A stretch of 64,000 nucleotides of DNA from Prorocentrum cordatum. Its lineage: Eukaryota > Sar > Dinophyceae > Prorocentrales > Prorocentraceae. How positions within the stretch are numbered: position 1 is the stretch's first letter; every line of letters begins with the position of its first letter. The position numbers and the translations under genes are program-made. The stretch is from NCBI GenBank assembly GCA_963575745.1, contig CAUYUJ010021075.1:62001-126000 (forward strand). The letters are read 5' to 3'. Shown here in pieces: positions 44,790 through 54,354 of this stretch. The notes beneath the pieces were generated by a model. It searched no databases and was not told the DNA's origin. It saw only the letters and a list, made by a program, of their open reading frames with translations.

Positions 44790-44957
44790 GACGATCGGCA
44801 TGGGCACAGGAAGAATGATCACGATGCCCAACAGCAGTTCATGCCCATTTTGAACAGGACTCGCTGTCCGCGCCGCCGCGGACGTTGTTCTTTGAAGGAA
44901 AAAACGCCTGCCCAACAGCGGCCGCCGACGGTTTTGGACAACATTTGTTGGCATTAT
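44790..44957. mobile_element. IR13 element, copy 2
   Basis: ACGATGCCCAACAGCAG left, CAACATTTGTTGGCAT right; shares AACAGGACTCGCTGTCCGCG with copy 1. Confidence 0.6.
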
Positions 44958-44958
44958 G

Positions 44959-45137
44959 TAGTGGAGAGCCATGCCAAGAAATACCTTGCTTGCCTCCAGG
45001 GTGCCCTGGGTTTCTTGGGTTTCGGTGATTTTGCTATGGAAAGCGTGACGTTTCCCACGCCAAAAATCAATGGCAGCCCTGGGGTCTCAGGGCTGGGTTT
45101 CTTGTGGAAGGTTTCTTGTGGACTGGCCTCCACTGTG
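44959..45137. mobile_element. IR5 element, copy 4
   Basis: TAGTGGAGAGCCATGCCAAG to TGGCCTCCACTGTG; starts 2 bp after IR13 copy 2 ends. Confidence 0.7.
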
Positions 45138-45414
45138 CCCATTTCGGGCGTCCAGAAGAGTGGTCCTTGGCAGCGGAAGAGCATGTTCTCGCCGTCTTTG
45201 GTTTGCCGTGTTTCTTCCGGGTGCTGGCGCCGTCGCTCTCCCGATCCGTCGCGGCATGGTTCTCCGTTCTGGTTCCGGTTTCAATCCCAGGGGCCATGTT
45301 TTCGCGTCTCGGCGGAGCATTTGTTGTGCCGCCTCCAAAGCTAAGGCCAGCCAATTCGAGGGTGCACAGGAGCCGAAAGCGGGGATCTTTCGAGAGAGAA
45401 CGGCTCACGCGGTG

Positions 45415-45678
45415 TCATAAAACAGGGTGCACGTCGTGGGGCCGGAGCCGGACCTCCTGTAGGATGGTTGCTGTCCCTTCTCTGGGATTCTTACGGGCAG
45501 CTCGCTGACAGAAAGCCTTTGCTTGGAGCGTTTTCATCTCTGGGTGAACGATGGCGTCCTGCGTTAACCGCATGTGCATTTGGACGCGATGAAGCCCAAT
45601 CCGCTTCATAAGTCCGTGTTTCCGCACCACGATGATACCAGTTTCTCCCAAGCGGCACGTAATTTCTGAATGAGCCAT
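45415..45678 (-). CDS. Possible exon or small gene, function unknown
   Basis: Minus-strand frame of 87 codons starting MAHSEITCRLGETGIIVV and containing MKRIGLHRVQMHMRL and QAKAFCQRAARKNPREG. Residue use is balanced (Ile, Met, Lys, His, Thr) and the region has lower GC than its neighbours, which is unusual here. Instead of the ATG, an acceptor CATTCAG on the minus strand just after it could define an exon start. It ends in a stop after VHPVL. No family is recognised, and it would be nested antisense in the putative carrier intron. Confidence 0.3.
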   Translation of the reverse strand: MAHSEITCRLGETGIIVVRKHGLMKRIGLHRVQMHMRLTQDAIVHPEMKTLQAKAFCQRAARKNPREGTATILQEVRLRPHDVHPVL

Positions 45679-46114
45679 GCGTGGCTATGTGGGGAAACGT
45701 TTCGAGCATGATGTGTGCATGGCCTCTCATCCTGCGCGATCAAAGGGTTCTGGAGAGGCGATGTGTTTTCACACACAAAATACCAAGCGCATTGGTCTTG
45801 AAATGCGTTGTGTAACATGATCAGGCTGTGATTGCGCGGAGGTGTTAATGTATAGTACAGTTGCGCTGTGACGCCATGATTATAACACGTACGTTTGCTG
45901 TGCAATAATATAGGACGGAAGCCTTAGGTAAGACCTCAAGTGCAAAAGCAATCCGCCTTGGGGGCAGTTTGTATGTCGGCGGCCTGCAGAGTAATCGCTG
46001 AGGGCCGCCCCCTTCCCTGCGTGCTCGCCCCGGCGTGCCTTCCCGCTGTCCTTGAAGCCCTGCCTTCCCGCCGTCCGCGCCGTCCCTCACCCCCCCCTCC
46101 CCTGCCTTCCATGC

Positions 46115-46170
46115 CTCAGAGTAGACTGTGCTCTCGGATTTTTACTCCGAGAGCACAGTCTGCTTTGAGC
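46115..46170. other. Strong hairpin
   Basis: AGACTGTGCTCTCGGA and TCCGAGAGCACAGTCT are perfect complements over 16 bp around a 7-nt loop; the stem extends to about 24 bp with two mismatches. It ends 50 bp before the acceptor of the next carrier exon. Confidence 0.8.
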
Positions 46171-46220
46171 TCCCTGCTGCGCTTGCGCGCCTGTCGCCTC
46201 CAGTTGCTTGGCCTCTGCAG

Positions 46221-46306
46221 GTCGGTTCCCTGCAGCGCGATCTTCTTCGTCACGTACGAGCAGGTGCACCATGGCTTGGATCACACGCATCCGGAGGGGG
46301 GGGAGG
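46221..46306 (+). CDS. Mitochondrial carrier exon 2 of 6
   Basis: Begins directly after a classic acceptor (GGCCTCTGCAG). Translation runs SVPCSAIFFVTYEQVHHGL and continues to a Gly/Glu tail. It matches the end of the first carrier repeat in SAM-type carriers: S-x-P-x-x-A-x-F-F-x-T-Y-E-x-V. This is the most specific signature of the set. The first base joins AG of exon 1 to give Arg (…PVLL-R-SVP…). The proposed donor is GG|GTAGAG at 46307; CAG|GTGCAC at 46264 is an alternative but would cut the QVHH helix end. Matrix-membrane topology is as in exon 1. Confidence 0.55.
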
Positions 46307-46660
46307 GTAGAGAGATCCCGGACGGGGCTAGGACGAGGATAAATCCGTTCCTGAGCGTTCCGAAACGCTCTCAGAGCGTTGCGGAACGCTCCGAGAAGGC
46401 TGCGGCGCCCGAGACATCCTCCAGAGCCGCCGGATCTCCGAGATTCTCGATTTGTCCTCTCGCGATGTTATCTTCGCCGTGGCTTTTGCCTTAAGATCGG
46501 ACCGCACGAGCCGAGGCAGGAGACCTGGGGAGCATCTTCAACGACAGCAGCATCGGCCGGGGTCCCGTCACGATTCACGATTTGCCCCTGTTCCACGTCC
46601 GCCTTCCATCCATCCTTCACCGCTTGTCATCCTGCTGCCCCTCCTCACTCTGGTTGTCCC
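46307..46660. other. Intron-like spacer with hairpin
   Basis: GAGCGTTCCGAAACGCTCTC and AGCGTTGCGGAACGCTC (46352-46392) form a short imperfect hairpin. Nothing else recognised. Confidence 0.45.
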
Positions 46661-46667
46661 AATTGTC

Positions 46668-47168
46668 GGGTTGACCCAAAAGGGGGTCCAGCGACAAGGG
46701 GGTGGTGCAATAGATTTGCTGCAATAGAGTTGTGGAGCTGCAATACATGTGGGGCGTGCAGGACATTCCGGGGCGCAAATGTACTGCTGGGTTTTCGCGT
46801 GCAAAACATGATTTGCAACACAATGCAATACAATTCTCCGGCGCAATACGTTTGCAATACACTTGCCCCAAGTCTGTTGCACCACCCACTTTCAGCTGGA
46901 CCCCCTTCTGGGTCAACCAAAAATTGGGGGTTCAGCGATAAGAGGGTGGTGCAATAGATTTGGTGCAATAGATTTGTGGGGTTGCAATATATTTGGGGTG
47001 CGCAATACATTCCAGTGCGCAAGTGTATTGCTTGATTTTTGCGTGCAGCACATTCGCTGCAATAAAATGCAATACAACTCTCCAGTGCAATACACTTGCA
47101 ATCCAATTCCCCCAAATCTACTGCACCACCCCCTTCCAGCTGGACCCCCTCCTGGGTCCACCAACCCC
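46668..47168. mobile_element. Tandem pair of TGCAATA-rich inverted repeats
   Basis: Two ~250-bp copies head to tail (about 46668-46918 and 46919-47168). Each begins AGGGGGTCCAGCGAC-like then GTGGTGCAATAGATTTG, and ends TTGCACCACCC then CAGCTGGACCCCCT. TGCAATA/TATTGCA heptamers recur about ten times per copy. Confidence 0.75.
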
Positions 47169-47264
47169 CTGCCATCCCCCTGCCTCATCCCCTTTTCTCC
47201 TCCGCGTGTGGCGACGCTCTCCGTATCCAGACGTTCTGGGCCGCTCAGACTCGCTAGACCTCTC

Positions 47265-47345
47265 TCCCTGGAGCGCGCCAGGGGGGTCAGCTCAGGTCCA
47301 AGACATCCTCGCGGACCGTCGAAAGTTTATGTTCAAGCCCGTTGT
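47265..47345. mobile_element. IR1 right-half fragment
   Basis: GAGCGCGCCAGGGGGGTC then AGGTCCAAGACATCC and GAAAGTTTATGTT; the left arm is not recognisable. Confidence 0.55.
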
Positions 47346-47420
47346 TGCTCCTCTAAGCTAGCCGCGGGTCCAGATCTCTTGCCGGGCCTCGCTGCGCCCC
47401 CCCCCAATCTCCCTTCCCTT

Positions 47421-47553
47421 GGCCTCGCCCCGACGTGTGCAGTTTTTCTCTGCGAGGACCATCGAGGAGCATCTTGCATCAGATTGCGAGCGAGCAACAA
47501 AAGCACGCACGACGCACACGAACGCACCGGGAGTCGACTTCCAAGGGATGGCA
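47421..47553. mobile_element. IR2 element, copy 9
   Basis: Diverged ends GGCCTCGCCCCGACGT and ACTTCCAAGGGATGGC; interior block GAGGACCATCGAGGAGC intact. Confidence 0.6.
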
Positions 47554-47726
47554 AGCTCCATGCCAGTAAACTTGCCAGCGTCTGAAGGGAAGCAGCCTAC
47601 TACCTCCTACCTCCGCTCCTCTTGCTGCCGTGGGGCCTCCGGCAGGCCGGCGCCTGGCCGTCGTTGTGGAAGGACGCCCTCGCTGGAGGCGCCCCCGCGG
47701 GGAGGGGTGTTGGCGCCTCTCCTCCC

Positions 47727-47923
47727 TAGGCCTCCTAGATGGGGTCGGAGTAGATGGGGTCGGAGGATCGCGCCGCATCGCCGATGCATCGCCGATGCAT
47801 TGGCGATGCGGCTCGATGTGGGGTCTGATTTTCTCCACGCTGGAGTCGCCGATGATTCGCCGATGTATCGGCGATGCGGCGCGACCCTTCGACCCCATCT
47901 ACCCCGACCCCACCTAGGAGGCC
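47727..47923. mobile_element. IR6 palindromic element, copy 5
   Basis: TAGGCCTCCTAGATGGGGTC to GACCCCACCTAGGAGGCC; best-preserved ends of the family, pairing for about 60 bp. Confidence 0.8.
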
Positions 47924-48076
47924 CCTTATCCCTTCCCAGGCACCCCCCCGCTCCGCGAAAAAGTCACGACGAGCTTCGAGCTCAGAGCATCAAGGCTCGT
48001 GGGGCCTCTGGGGGGCTTTTCGTCGCCGCGGCCGGAGTCGCCCCCAGACTCTTGTCAGAGCGCACCCTGGGAAAAG

Positions 48077-48397
48077 TCTCGGCCTCCTCCTCCTCCTCCT
48101 CCTCCTCCTCCTCCTCCTCCTCCTCCTCTCCTCCTGCTCCTCTTCCTCCTCCTCCTCCTCCACCATCCTCCTCCTCCTGCTCCTCCTCCTCCCCCTCCTC
48201 CCCTCCCCTCCCCCTCCCCCTCCCCCTCCCTTCTCCACCATCCTCCTCCTGCTCCTCCTCCTCCTCTTCATCCTCCTCCTTCTCCTCCTCCTCCTCCTCC
48301 TCCTCCTCCTCCTCCTACTACTACTACTACTACTACTACTGCTGCTACTACTGCTGCTGCTGCCGGGCGGCGTGGCGGCGCCATCTGCTCGCACCGG
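48077..48397 (+). CDS. Possible carrier exon 3 of 6, microsatellite-expanded
   Basis: The end of this frame reads AAWRRHLLAP, and with the next exon gives HLLAPGVANVAQCSVRVP, the expected length and pattern (His-x-Leu-Ala... then R-V-P-x-E) of the third helix in SAM-type carriers. The donor is GG|GC at 48398. Upstream there is no AG until 48075-48076, because a (CTC)n then (CTA)n tract fills the space. Starting after that AG fits the phase left by exon 2 but would add about 90 Ser/Pro/Tyr/Cys residues. Either the exon has absorbed a repeat expansion, its true acceptor is non-canonical, or the match is chance. Confidence 0.3.
48085..48362. repeat. (CTC)n/(CTA)n tract
   Basis: CTC triplets to 48315, then CTA and CTG triplets. 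A pure pyrimidine-rich run with no AG dinucleotide. Confidence 0.95.
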
Positions 48398-48523
48398 GCG
48401 GCTCCGCCCTGCGGGCCCCGCGGGCCCCCACGGGCCGATCGGCGGCTCGGCAGAGGAAGGCCGCAGAGAGATCTGGTCTGGCGCTCGGCGTCGACTCTTG
48501 TCGGGATCCCGCAGAGGGGTCGA

Positions 48524-48840
48524 TGATCCTCAGGACGTGCGTGTTAGCCCCATGTGTGTGTATGCGTTACCCCCTCCAGCCCAACCAGTAGATCATCACG
48601 TCGCCTGCGTCGTGTCGAAGGTCCTCGACGGGCAAACACACTTTGCGGCTAACACACGGTTCGAGGATCATCGAGAAGGGGGGGGAGGTGGGAGTTCGAT
48701 CGGGTCTGGCACCGATCTACCTGAAACAGATGCCCCCCAGCCGCAGGCAGCTCCCGATAGTTGCCGATTGGTGGGGCATGCGGGGGGCATCTGTTTGCGG
48801 CAGTTCGGTGCACCAGCAGATCGAGCTCGCGCCCCCCCTC
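48524..48840. mobile_element. Two adjacent inverted-repeat elements
   Basis: 48524-48670: GATCCTCAGGACGTGCGTGT is mirrored by ACACACGGTTCGAGGATC. 48685-48835: GGGAGTTCGATCGGGTCTGG and AACAGATGCCCCCC are mirrored by GGGGGGCATCTGTTTG and CAGCAGATCGAGCTCGC. Single copies here. Confidence 0.6.
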
Positions 48841-49472
48841 TCAGGGTCACCCCGCTTTTTGGTGGATCCCGTCTCGGCCCCTGCCCCGAGACCTGCTTTG
48901 CAATGGTCCCTTGACGGCCCTGGGGCCTGGCGAGGGCCCCCCTGATTATCGAGGATAAGGGAGCTCCCAACCCTAGTAACACAGAAGACGTGCCCTCACT
49001 GACGTAACCTTCTTCGCATTGGGGATAATAATTCTGGGCGGTTTGGTTTGACACATCTGCGGGAGAGAGCCCTATCCCTAATGTTTGTGTTGCCCTCCTA
49101 ACTTAGGTCCCCTCCCAACGGGTTGGTCATTTTTTTGTGAATCACCTGAGGCCCAGGGTAGCACCATCAATGATTCTTCTGTCGTGACTGTTCTGCAACG
49201 GCGCGAAGGAGTGTGGGTCGGCTCCCAGGGTCGGTCAGGCAGGGCCCCCAAGGTCACCCGCGGGGACGCGCAGAGAAGCCGCGCTTCGCGCGTCGCGGCC
49301 TTGGCCAGTGCGGCTGCCGTTTTCGCACGCGTACGGGCCAACATTTGGCCCAGCTTGGCGTCGTCGGGTGGTAGACCCCTCCATCGGGCTTCATTGAAGA
49401 ATCGTGCCAGATGGCTCCGGAACGCATTCAGAGTGTCCTTTGGACGCTCTGGAACGGCTGGGGGGGCTGACG

Positions 49473-49662
49473 CTCGAAGAAGGAAGAAAAAACGCTATAA
49501 ACATAAACTGTTGGCGCTCCGCGCTGATTTCTTGATTCCGCGCTGGGCCCCCCCGGCGGCGCCTCCAGCGCCGCCCCTGGCGCGCCCCGCGCGCCAGGAA
49601 GGGGGGGTCCAGCACCCGTGCGGGACATCCGCGCGGAGCGCCAAAAGTTTGTCGGTCTTCTA
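49473..49662. mobile_element. IR1 hairpin element, copy 5
   Basis: Left ATAAACATAAACTGTTGGCG; right CGCGGAGCGCCAAAAGTTTG. Right outer end shortened to GGTCTTCTAGA. Confidence 0.75.
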
Positions 49663-49834
49663 GACAACGCTTCCCCGCAGGGTTTCAGAGATCCCCGCCC
49701 GACTTGGGCATCGCAGATTCTCGCGGCGGCCGGTCCTGAAGCTGCCCGCAACCAGGGGCAGGGGCCTTCCCCTGGCCCATGGGCCGTCCGGGAGCGACCG
49801 GGGGGGGGACGGCTGGCCACGGGAGGGAAGCGTC

Positions 49835-50038
49835 GGCGGCGAATGGGGGGGAAGTGAGAAGGAGAAGGCCCTCTCAAAGAGGCGGCGGGACTTCTCAGAA
49901 GCCCTCGCGCCTTCTGAGAAGTTGTTTTGTTGTTGTGTCTTCGGGGAAGGCTTCGAGCAACTTTCCAGAAGGCCGGGGGGCTTCCGAGCCTTCTGAGAAG
50001 GCCTTCTCCTTTTCACTTCGCCCTCTCGCTCGCCGCCA
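49835..50038. mobile_element. IR7 element, copy 3
   Basis: GGCGGCGAATGGGGGGGAAG to TTCGCCCTCTCGCTCGCCGCC, with AGAAGGAGAAGGCCCTCTC just inside. Confidence 0.7.
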
Positions 50039-50404
50039 AGCTTTCGGAGGGGGCTGGCGGCGGCGACGCCGGCGACGACGGCGAGGAGGACGAGGACGAG
50101 GAGGAAGGCGACCGCGCGAGCGGCGACGGCGACGGCCCCCCGAACCTCCGAGCCGGGGTTTCCCTATCGTTTCGAGGCGGGCCCCCCGGGAGATCCCCGA
50201 CCTTTCTTCCCAAGGCCGGGTGTTCGAGCTGAATTGTTTTGTTGGGGCGTCACGAGCGTAAAAATGCCTTCACCCTGGTTCACGAGGCTGTGCGCTGAAA
50301 CTCCTGCAGGCTGACAGGGGAAGCCCTGCGTGTCGCGCGGTGTCCTAGCGGTCCTCTGGCCTGTGGGAGCTCCCAGGAGGTCTACTGAACACGCACTTGT
50401 AACC

Positions 50405-50567
50405 GTAAGTCGGGCCTGTCCCTCTACAGGAGAGATTTTCAAAAATAGTAAAACAATAGTTTGGGGACGTTTTTGTTTAAATTATGTTTGGAGCATGTTG
50501 AAAGTATGTCTGAATCTGTTTCATTGTTCGCCCAAAATCCCGCTGTACGGGGACAGGCCCGACCTAA
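50405..50567. mobile_element. IR3 element, copy 6
   Basis: GTAAGTCGGGCC to GCCCGACCTAA, flanked on both sides by the identical octamer TTGTAACC (50397-50404 and 50568-50575). Confidence 0.85.
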
Positions 50568-51087
50568 TTGTAACCCAGGGTACGGGCGTTTGTTCATTCC
50601 TCAGTAGGGGGACGCGTCTTGGGGGAGCGGTAACTTTGATGGCAGAGCGAGGGCTGCAGAAAGGGGGCCTAAAAGCGGCGCCCAGGGCCCCCAAGAGGGC
50701 CCCCAGGGCCCCAAGAGGGGGCCCCCAGGGCCCGGGAAGGGCACCCTTTTCTCCCCGCCCACCCCATCGATCTCGGGAGGGGAAAAACACACAGACACAA
50801 TTTGTGTGTATTTATTTGTGTGTCCCAGGGCCCCTTCACGATCGACCCCCCATGAATGTGCGCCCAAGTGTTGTTGATTGTCTCTCGGGGCCCCGTGAGG
50901 GCCTCGGGAGGGCTGGGCTGCAGAGGGCCAGGCTCCAGTGTTCGCATGTTGTTTTGGTCCCCACATTTTTGGAGGACGGAGGGGGAGGAGGAGAAGGAGG
51001 AGGAGGAGGAGGAGAAGCAATGTTCGCACTGTTGTTTTTCCCACCATTTTGGGATTACCCGGCGCGGCCGCTGCGGCGTCTTCCCAG

Positions 51088-51172
51088 GCGTGGCCAACGT
51101 GGCGCAGTGCTCCGTGCGGGTGCCCTGCGAGGTGTTGAAGCAGGAGATGCAGGCGCGGGTCGGGGGCGCCGG
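51088..51172 (+). CDS. Mitochondrial carrier exon 4 of 6
   Basis: Starts after the acceptor GTCTTCCCAG and reads VANVAQCSVRVPCEVLKQ then EMQARVGGAG. RVPCEVLKQ carries the P-x-(D/E)-x-x-(K/R) carrier signature in the form typical of the second repeat of SAM-type carriers (R-V-P-x-E-V-x-K-Q). In that family this Pro kinks helix 3 and the Glu/Lys pair form the matrix salt-bridge network. The donor GG|GTCCGC at 51173 leaves two bases that pair with one base of exon 5. A truncated IR3 element follows 56 bp downstream. This and exon 6 are the strongest evidence for the gene. Confidence 0.6.
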
Positions 51173-51228
51173 GTCCGCAAGCGCCGCGCGGCCGTTGGGG
51201 CTCCGCTGGGCTTGTTGGGGTGTAGTGT

Positions 51229-51300
51229 TACGTCGGGCATGTCCCTCTACACGGGGAATGTTCAAGAATAGTAAAAACATAGTCTTAGTCTGGTCACGTT
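51229..51300. mobile_element. IR3 element, copy 7 (left part)
   Basis: TTACGTCGGGCATGTCCCTC and GGGGAATGTTCAAGAATAG are present; no right end was found before the 101-bp satellite. Confidence 0.65.
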
Positions 51301-51464
51301 TTCTTGATTCTTGTTTTACCTTTTCCCAACCCTCCTTGGTTGGGTATTCGTTTTGAATAGAGCACTGCGGTCTCCAGTTCTCCTCTTCTCCTCCCGCCCG
51401 CCTCCTCCTCCCGCCTCCCGTCTCCCGCTTCCGTCTTGCCTCCCCTTGCCTTGCGCGAACCTGG

Positions 51465-51830
51465 CCATCCCTGGGGGGGCTGCGATCTGCGACACTCTCG
51501 CCATTTTCGAGGGCTGTTGGTGGGTCCAGCGGAGTGAGGCACCGCGGGGATCTGAGCGGGACCTCGCCGTCCCTGGGGGGCTGCGATCTGCGACATTGTT
51601 GCCACTTTCGAGGGCTGCTGCTGGGTCCAGCGGAGTGAGGCACCACGGGGATCTGAGCGGGACCTCGCCGTCCCTGGGGTGCTGCGATCTGTGACACTGT
51701 TGCCACTTTCGAGGGCTGCTGGTGGGTCCTGCGGAATGAGGCACCGCGGGGATCTGAGCAGGACCTCGCCGTCCCTGGGGGGCTGCGATCTGCGACACTT
51801 TCGCCGCTTTCGAGGGCTGCTGGCGGGTCC
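51465..51830. repeat. 101-bp satellite, about four inverted units
   Basis: GACCTCGCCGTCCCTGGGG recurs at about 51560, 51661 and 51762; the units are the reverse complement of those at 27440-30262, with shorter, more uniform C/G runs. Confidence 0.9.
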
Positions 51831-51835
51831 GTCTT

Positions 51836-53015
51836 GGAGGCCGTCTTGGACCATCTTGGGCGGACTTGGAGGCCATCTTGGGCCATCTTCGCGATTGTTT
51901 GAGGATGTCCCGAGAGAAACGGCCGTTTTTGGCGATGGCAACCGGGTCTGCCGGGTGGCCGGCGGGACGGGCCGAAGCCCCAGGGGGAGTTTTTTTGGAA
52001 CAAGAACCAAAACCAATCACATATAGTTTGGCACGCCAGGCACCCCTTTGATAAATCAAAAGGGGGCGGCAGATCGAAGACGCCTACGGCGAATCACCGC
52101 CGCCCCCTGCCTTTTTGGAAGCGCCTATGTGGCCGAACGTTGAGGCCAGACCTGCCAAGCTATCGGACCACGTGTTCCCCGAATCGGTTTGGAAAGCCTT
52201 CGGGGAACACGTGGGCATCTTGAAGGTCATCTTGGCCGTCTTGGAGGCCTCTTGGGCAAGCTTTGGGCGATCTTTGGGGCTTTTTGGGCCGTCTCGGGCC
52301 AGCTTCGAGCCAACTTCGGCCATCTTGGTGGGTTCCTGGCACGTCTGAAGCCGTCGGAAGCCGTTTGGGGGGCCTCTATGGGCCGACTTGGGGCCCGCTT
52401 GGAATGCTCCAGGGCCGTCTTGGAGGCCATCTTGGGCGTCTGGGAGGCCATCTTGGGCGTGTTGGAGGCCTCTTGGGCCCTCTTGGGGCCCTCTAGGGGC
52501 CATCTTGGAGGCCACTTGGGCCATCATGGGGCTCTCTTGGGGGCCTCTTGGGCGATCTTGGGGGCTTCTTGGGCCGTCTTGAGCCGTCGGAGAGCCGAAA
52601 AGGCGCAAATGCCAAAATCCTTCAAAAACCAAAGGAAAATCAATGATTTTGGCCTCTTCGGACTCTCCTGGAGGACCTCTTGGAGGCCTCTTGGGCCGTC
52701 TGGGAGGCCTCTGGGGGGCCTCTTGGGCCGTCTTGGGCCGTCTTGGACTCTCTTGGGCCGTTTTGGAGGCCGTCTTGGACCATCTCGGGCGGACTTGGAG
52801 GCCATCTTGGGCCATCTTCGCGATTTTTTGAGGATGTCCCGAGCGAAACGGCCGTTTTTGGGCATTGACAGACGCATTTTGGGAAATTCGCGGGTGGCCG
52901 GCGGGACGGGCCGAAGCCCACTGGGGAGTTCTTTTAGAAAAAGAACCAAAACCAAAACCTGAATCATCCAGCACGCCGTGCACCCCTGCAAGCAGGGGGC
53001 GGCGGATCTAGTGGC
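51836..53015. repeat. Long direct repeats around a TTGGGCC-rich core
   Basis: A ~230-bp sequence (GGAGGCCGTCTTGGACCATC ... GGGACGGGCCGAAGCCC ... GGCACGCCAGGCACCCC) at 51836-52072 recurs at 52775-53012. Between them, words such as CTTGGGCCGTCTTGGAGGCC recur every 12-27 bp for 600 bp. No gene recognised. Confidence 0.75.
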
Positions 53016-53059
53016 TTTCGGCCCATCCCGCCACCGTCTCTATGTTTCGGAGATTGGTA

Positions 53060-53215
53060 GACCTACCCTGACACGTCGATCAGCGAATTGGCAGTTTTCG
53101 GTTCGCGGGAGGGCGTCACGGCCGTCATTTGTGCGGGCACAGGTCCGTCGGTTTCGGTCCTAGGCCGGTTTCTACAAAGGGAGGTTTATTAAAGGGAGGT
53201 GTGTCCACGGCCGAA
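53060..53215 (+). repeat. Second copy of the 5160-5323 segment
   Basis: Shares ACACGTCGATCAGCGAATTG, GTCCGTCGGTTTCGGTCC and GTGTCCACGGCCG with the 5-kb copy. Confidence 0.7.
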
Positions 53216-53577
53216 CGTTGCAAGTCACAGGCATTTTGGATGCCTGTGGGGATCTCTTGAACGGCTTTTTCGGCAGACTCTCGGAGACGGTTTTGGAGAT
53301 GCTGTGCTCTGGTGCCCTTCGGGCCCCCTTGGGCCCTGATGTTTGGGCTTCCTTGGGGGCCTCCACAGACTTCCAGGGGGGGCTCCTTGTGGGCCTGATG
53401 CCGGCCTCGGGAGTCACCTTGGAGCGGAGAGCGCGAACTGTCACTTTGAGTTCCCCCTCCCCTGGACCCCATTCGGGCCCTCTCTGGGCCGTGTTGGAGG
53501 CCCCTTGGGCCGTCTTGGGCCCCTCTCGACCGCGCTAGCCTGTGTCCTGCCTGCGCTCACCGCCTGCGTCGAGTCAG

Positions 53578-53639
53578 AAGGGCCTCGGCGGACGAGCACA
53601 CGCTGGCGCTGACGCGCGTCCTGCGGAGCATCGGGACAC
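53578..53639 (+). CDS. Mitochondrial carrier exon 5 of 6
   Basis: After CGAGTCAG the frame reads RASADEHTLALTRVLRSIGT, ending at AC|GTCTGT. In SAM-type carriers this is the amphipathic matrix helix of the second repeat (x-x-L-x-x-V/I-L-x-x-x-G) that precedes G-(L/F)-(Y/F)-x-G. One base is supplied to exon 4's last codon (Gly) and one base is passed to exon 6 (Arg). Short exons with low-specificity sequence like this can arise by chance; its support comes from fitting between exons 4 and 6. Confidence 0.4.
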
Positions 53640-54350
53640 GTCTGTTTGCGCACGCTCGGCGCGTGCCGAGCTGCACCTCGGAAGCTCCACCCCCTGCTGC
53701 GGCTGTCCGTCTGCCGCCTCCCTCCCTCGCTCCTTCCTGCTCCTGCCGCTGCTGCTCCCCAGGAGCCCCCAAGAGGACGCAGACACGCAATGCTCGAGGG
53801 TTTGCGCAGATCGGTTGGGTTGGCGCAGGCCTCACCTTTCGGCGCCCCTCGCGCAGCCCCCAGCGCCGCCCCCAGCGCCCATGGGGAGGGGAGCCCAGGG
53901 CAGACCCAACAAGTCCGTGCGGACATCCAATTGGCTCTTGTGTCTGTGATGCTCTGTCCGTCTTCTCTGTCGCTGCCGTTGCCACTTCCCAAACCTCGCG
54001 ATCCTCGCCTTCGCCCCGCTCCGCCCGTCCTCCCCCGCTGAACCGTCCCTCCCTCCCTCCTCCCTCCTCAATGTCATCGTGCCTCCCCTCCCCCTTGTTC
54101 GGCATCACCCAAATCTACTCATACTACAGTGTGTGCCGCCCCCCCAGGAGGACGCGCGCGCTGAGACATCTGATAACACCTTTTCGGTGGCGGGCGTTTT
54201 CTGACCATACCGCCTGGGTACTGATACACTGCAAGATGCGTGCACTGTGTGGTCGGTCCGGACGTGCTCCTCCAAGGGGGGCGCAATGTGTCAGCATGAA
54301 GTTCTGGTTCGATGGTTCCTCCCAGCCCTTCCTCCTGACCTCCCCGCTCC
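53640..54350. other. Intron-like spacer, nothing recognised
   Basis: Pyrimidine-rich around 53690-53770 and 53990-54070. A CTGCTCCTGCCGCTGCTGCT stretch gives Leu/Pro frames only. Confidence 0.4.
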
Positions 54351-54354
54351 CCTC

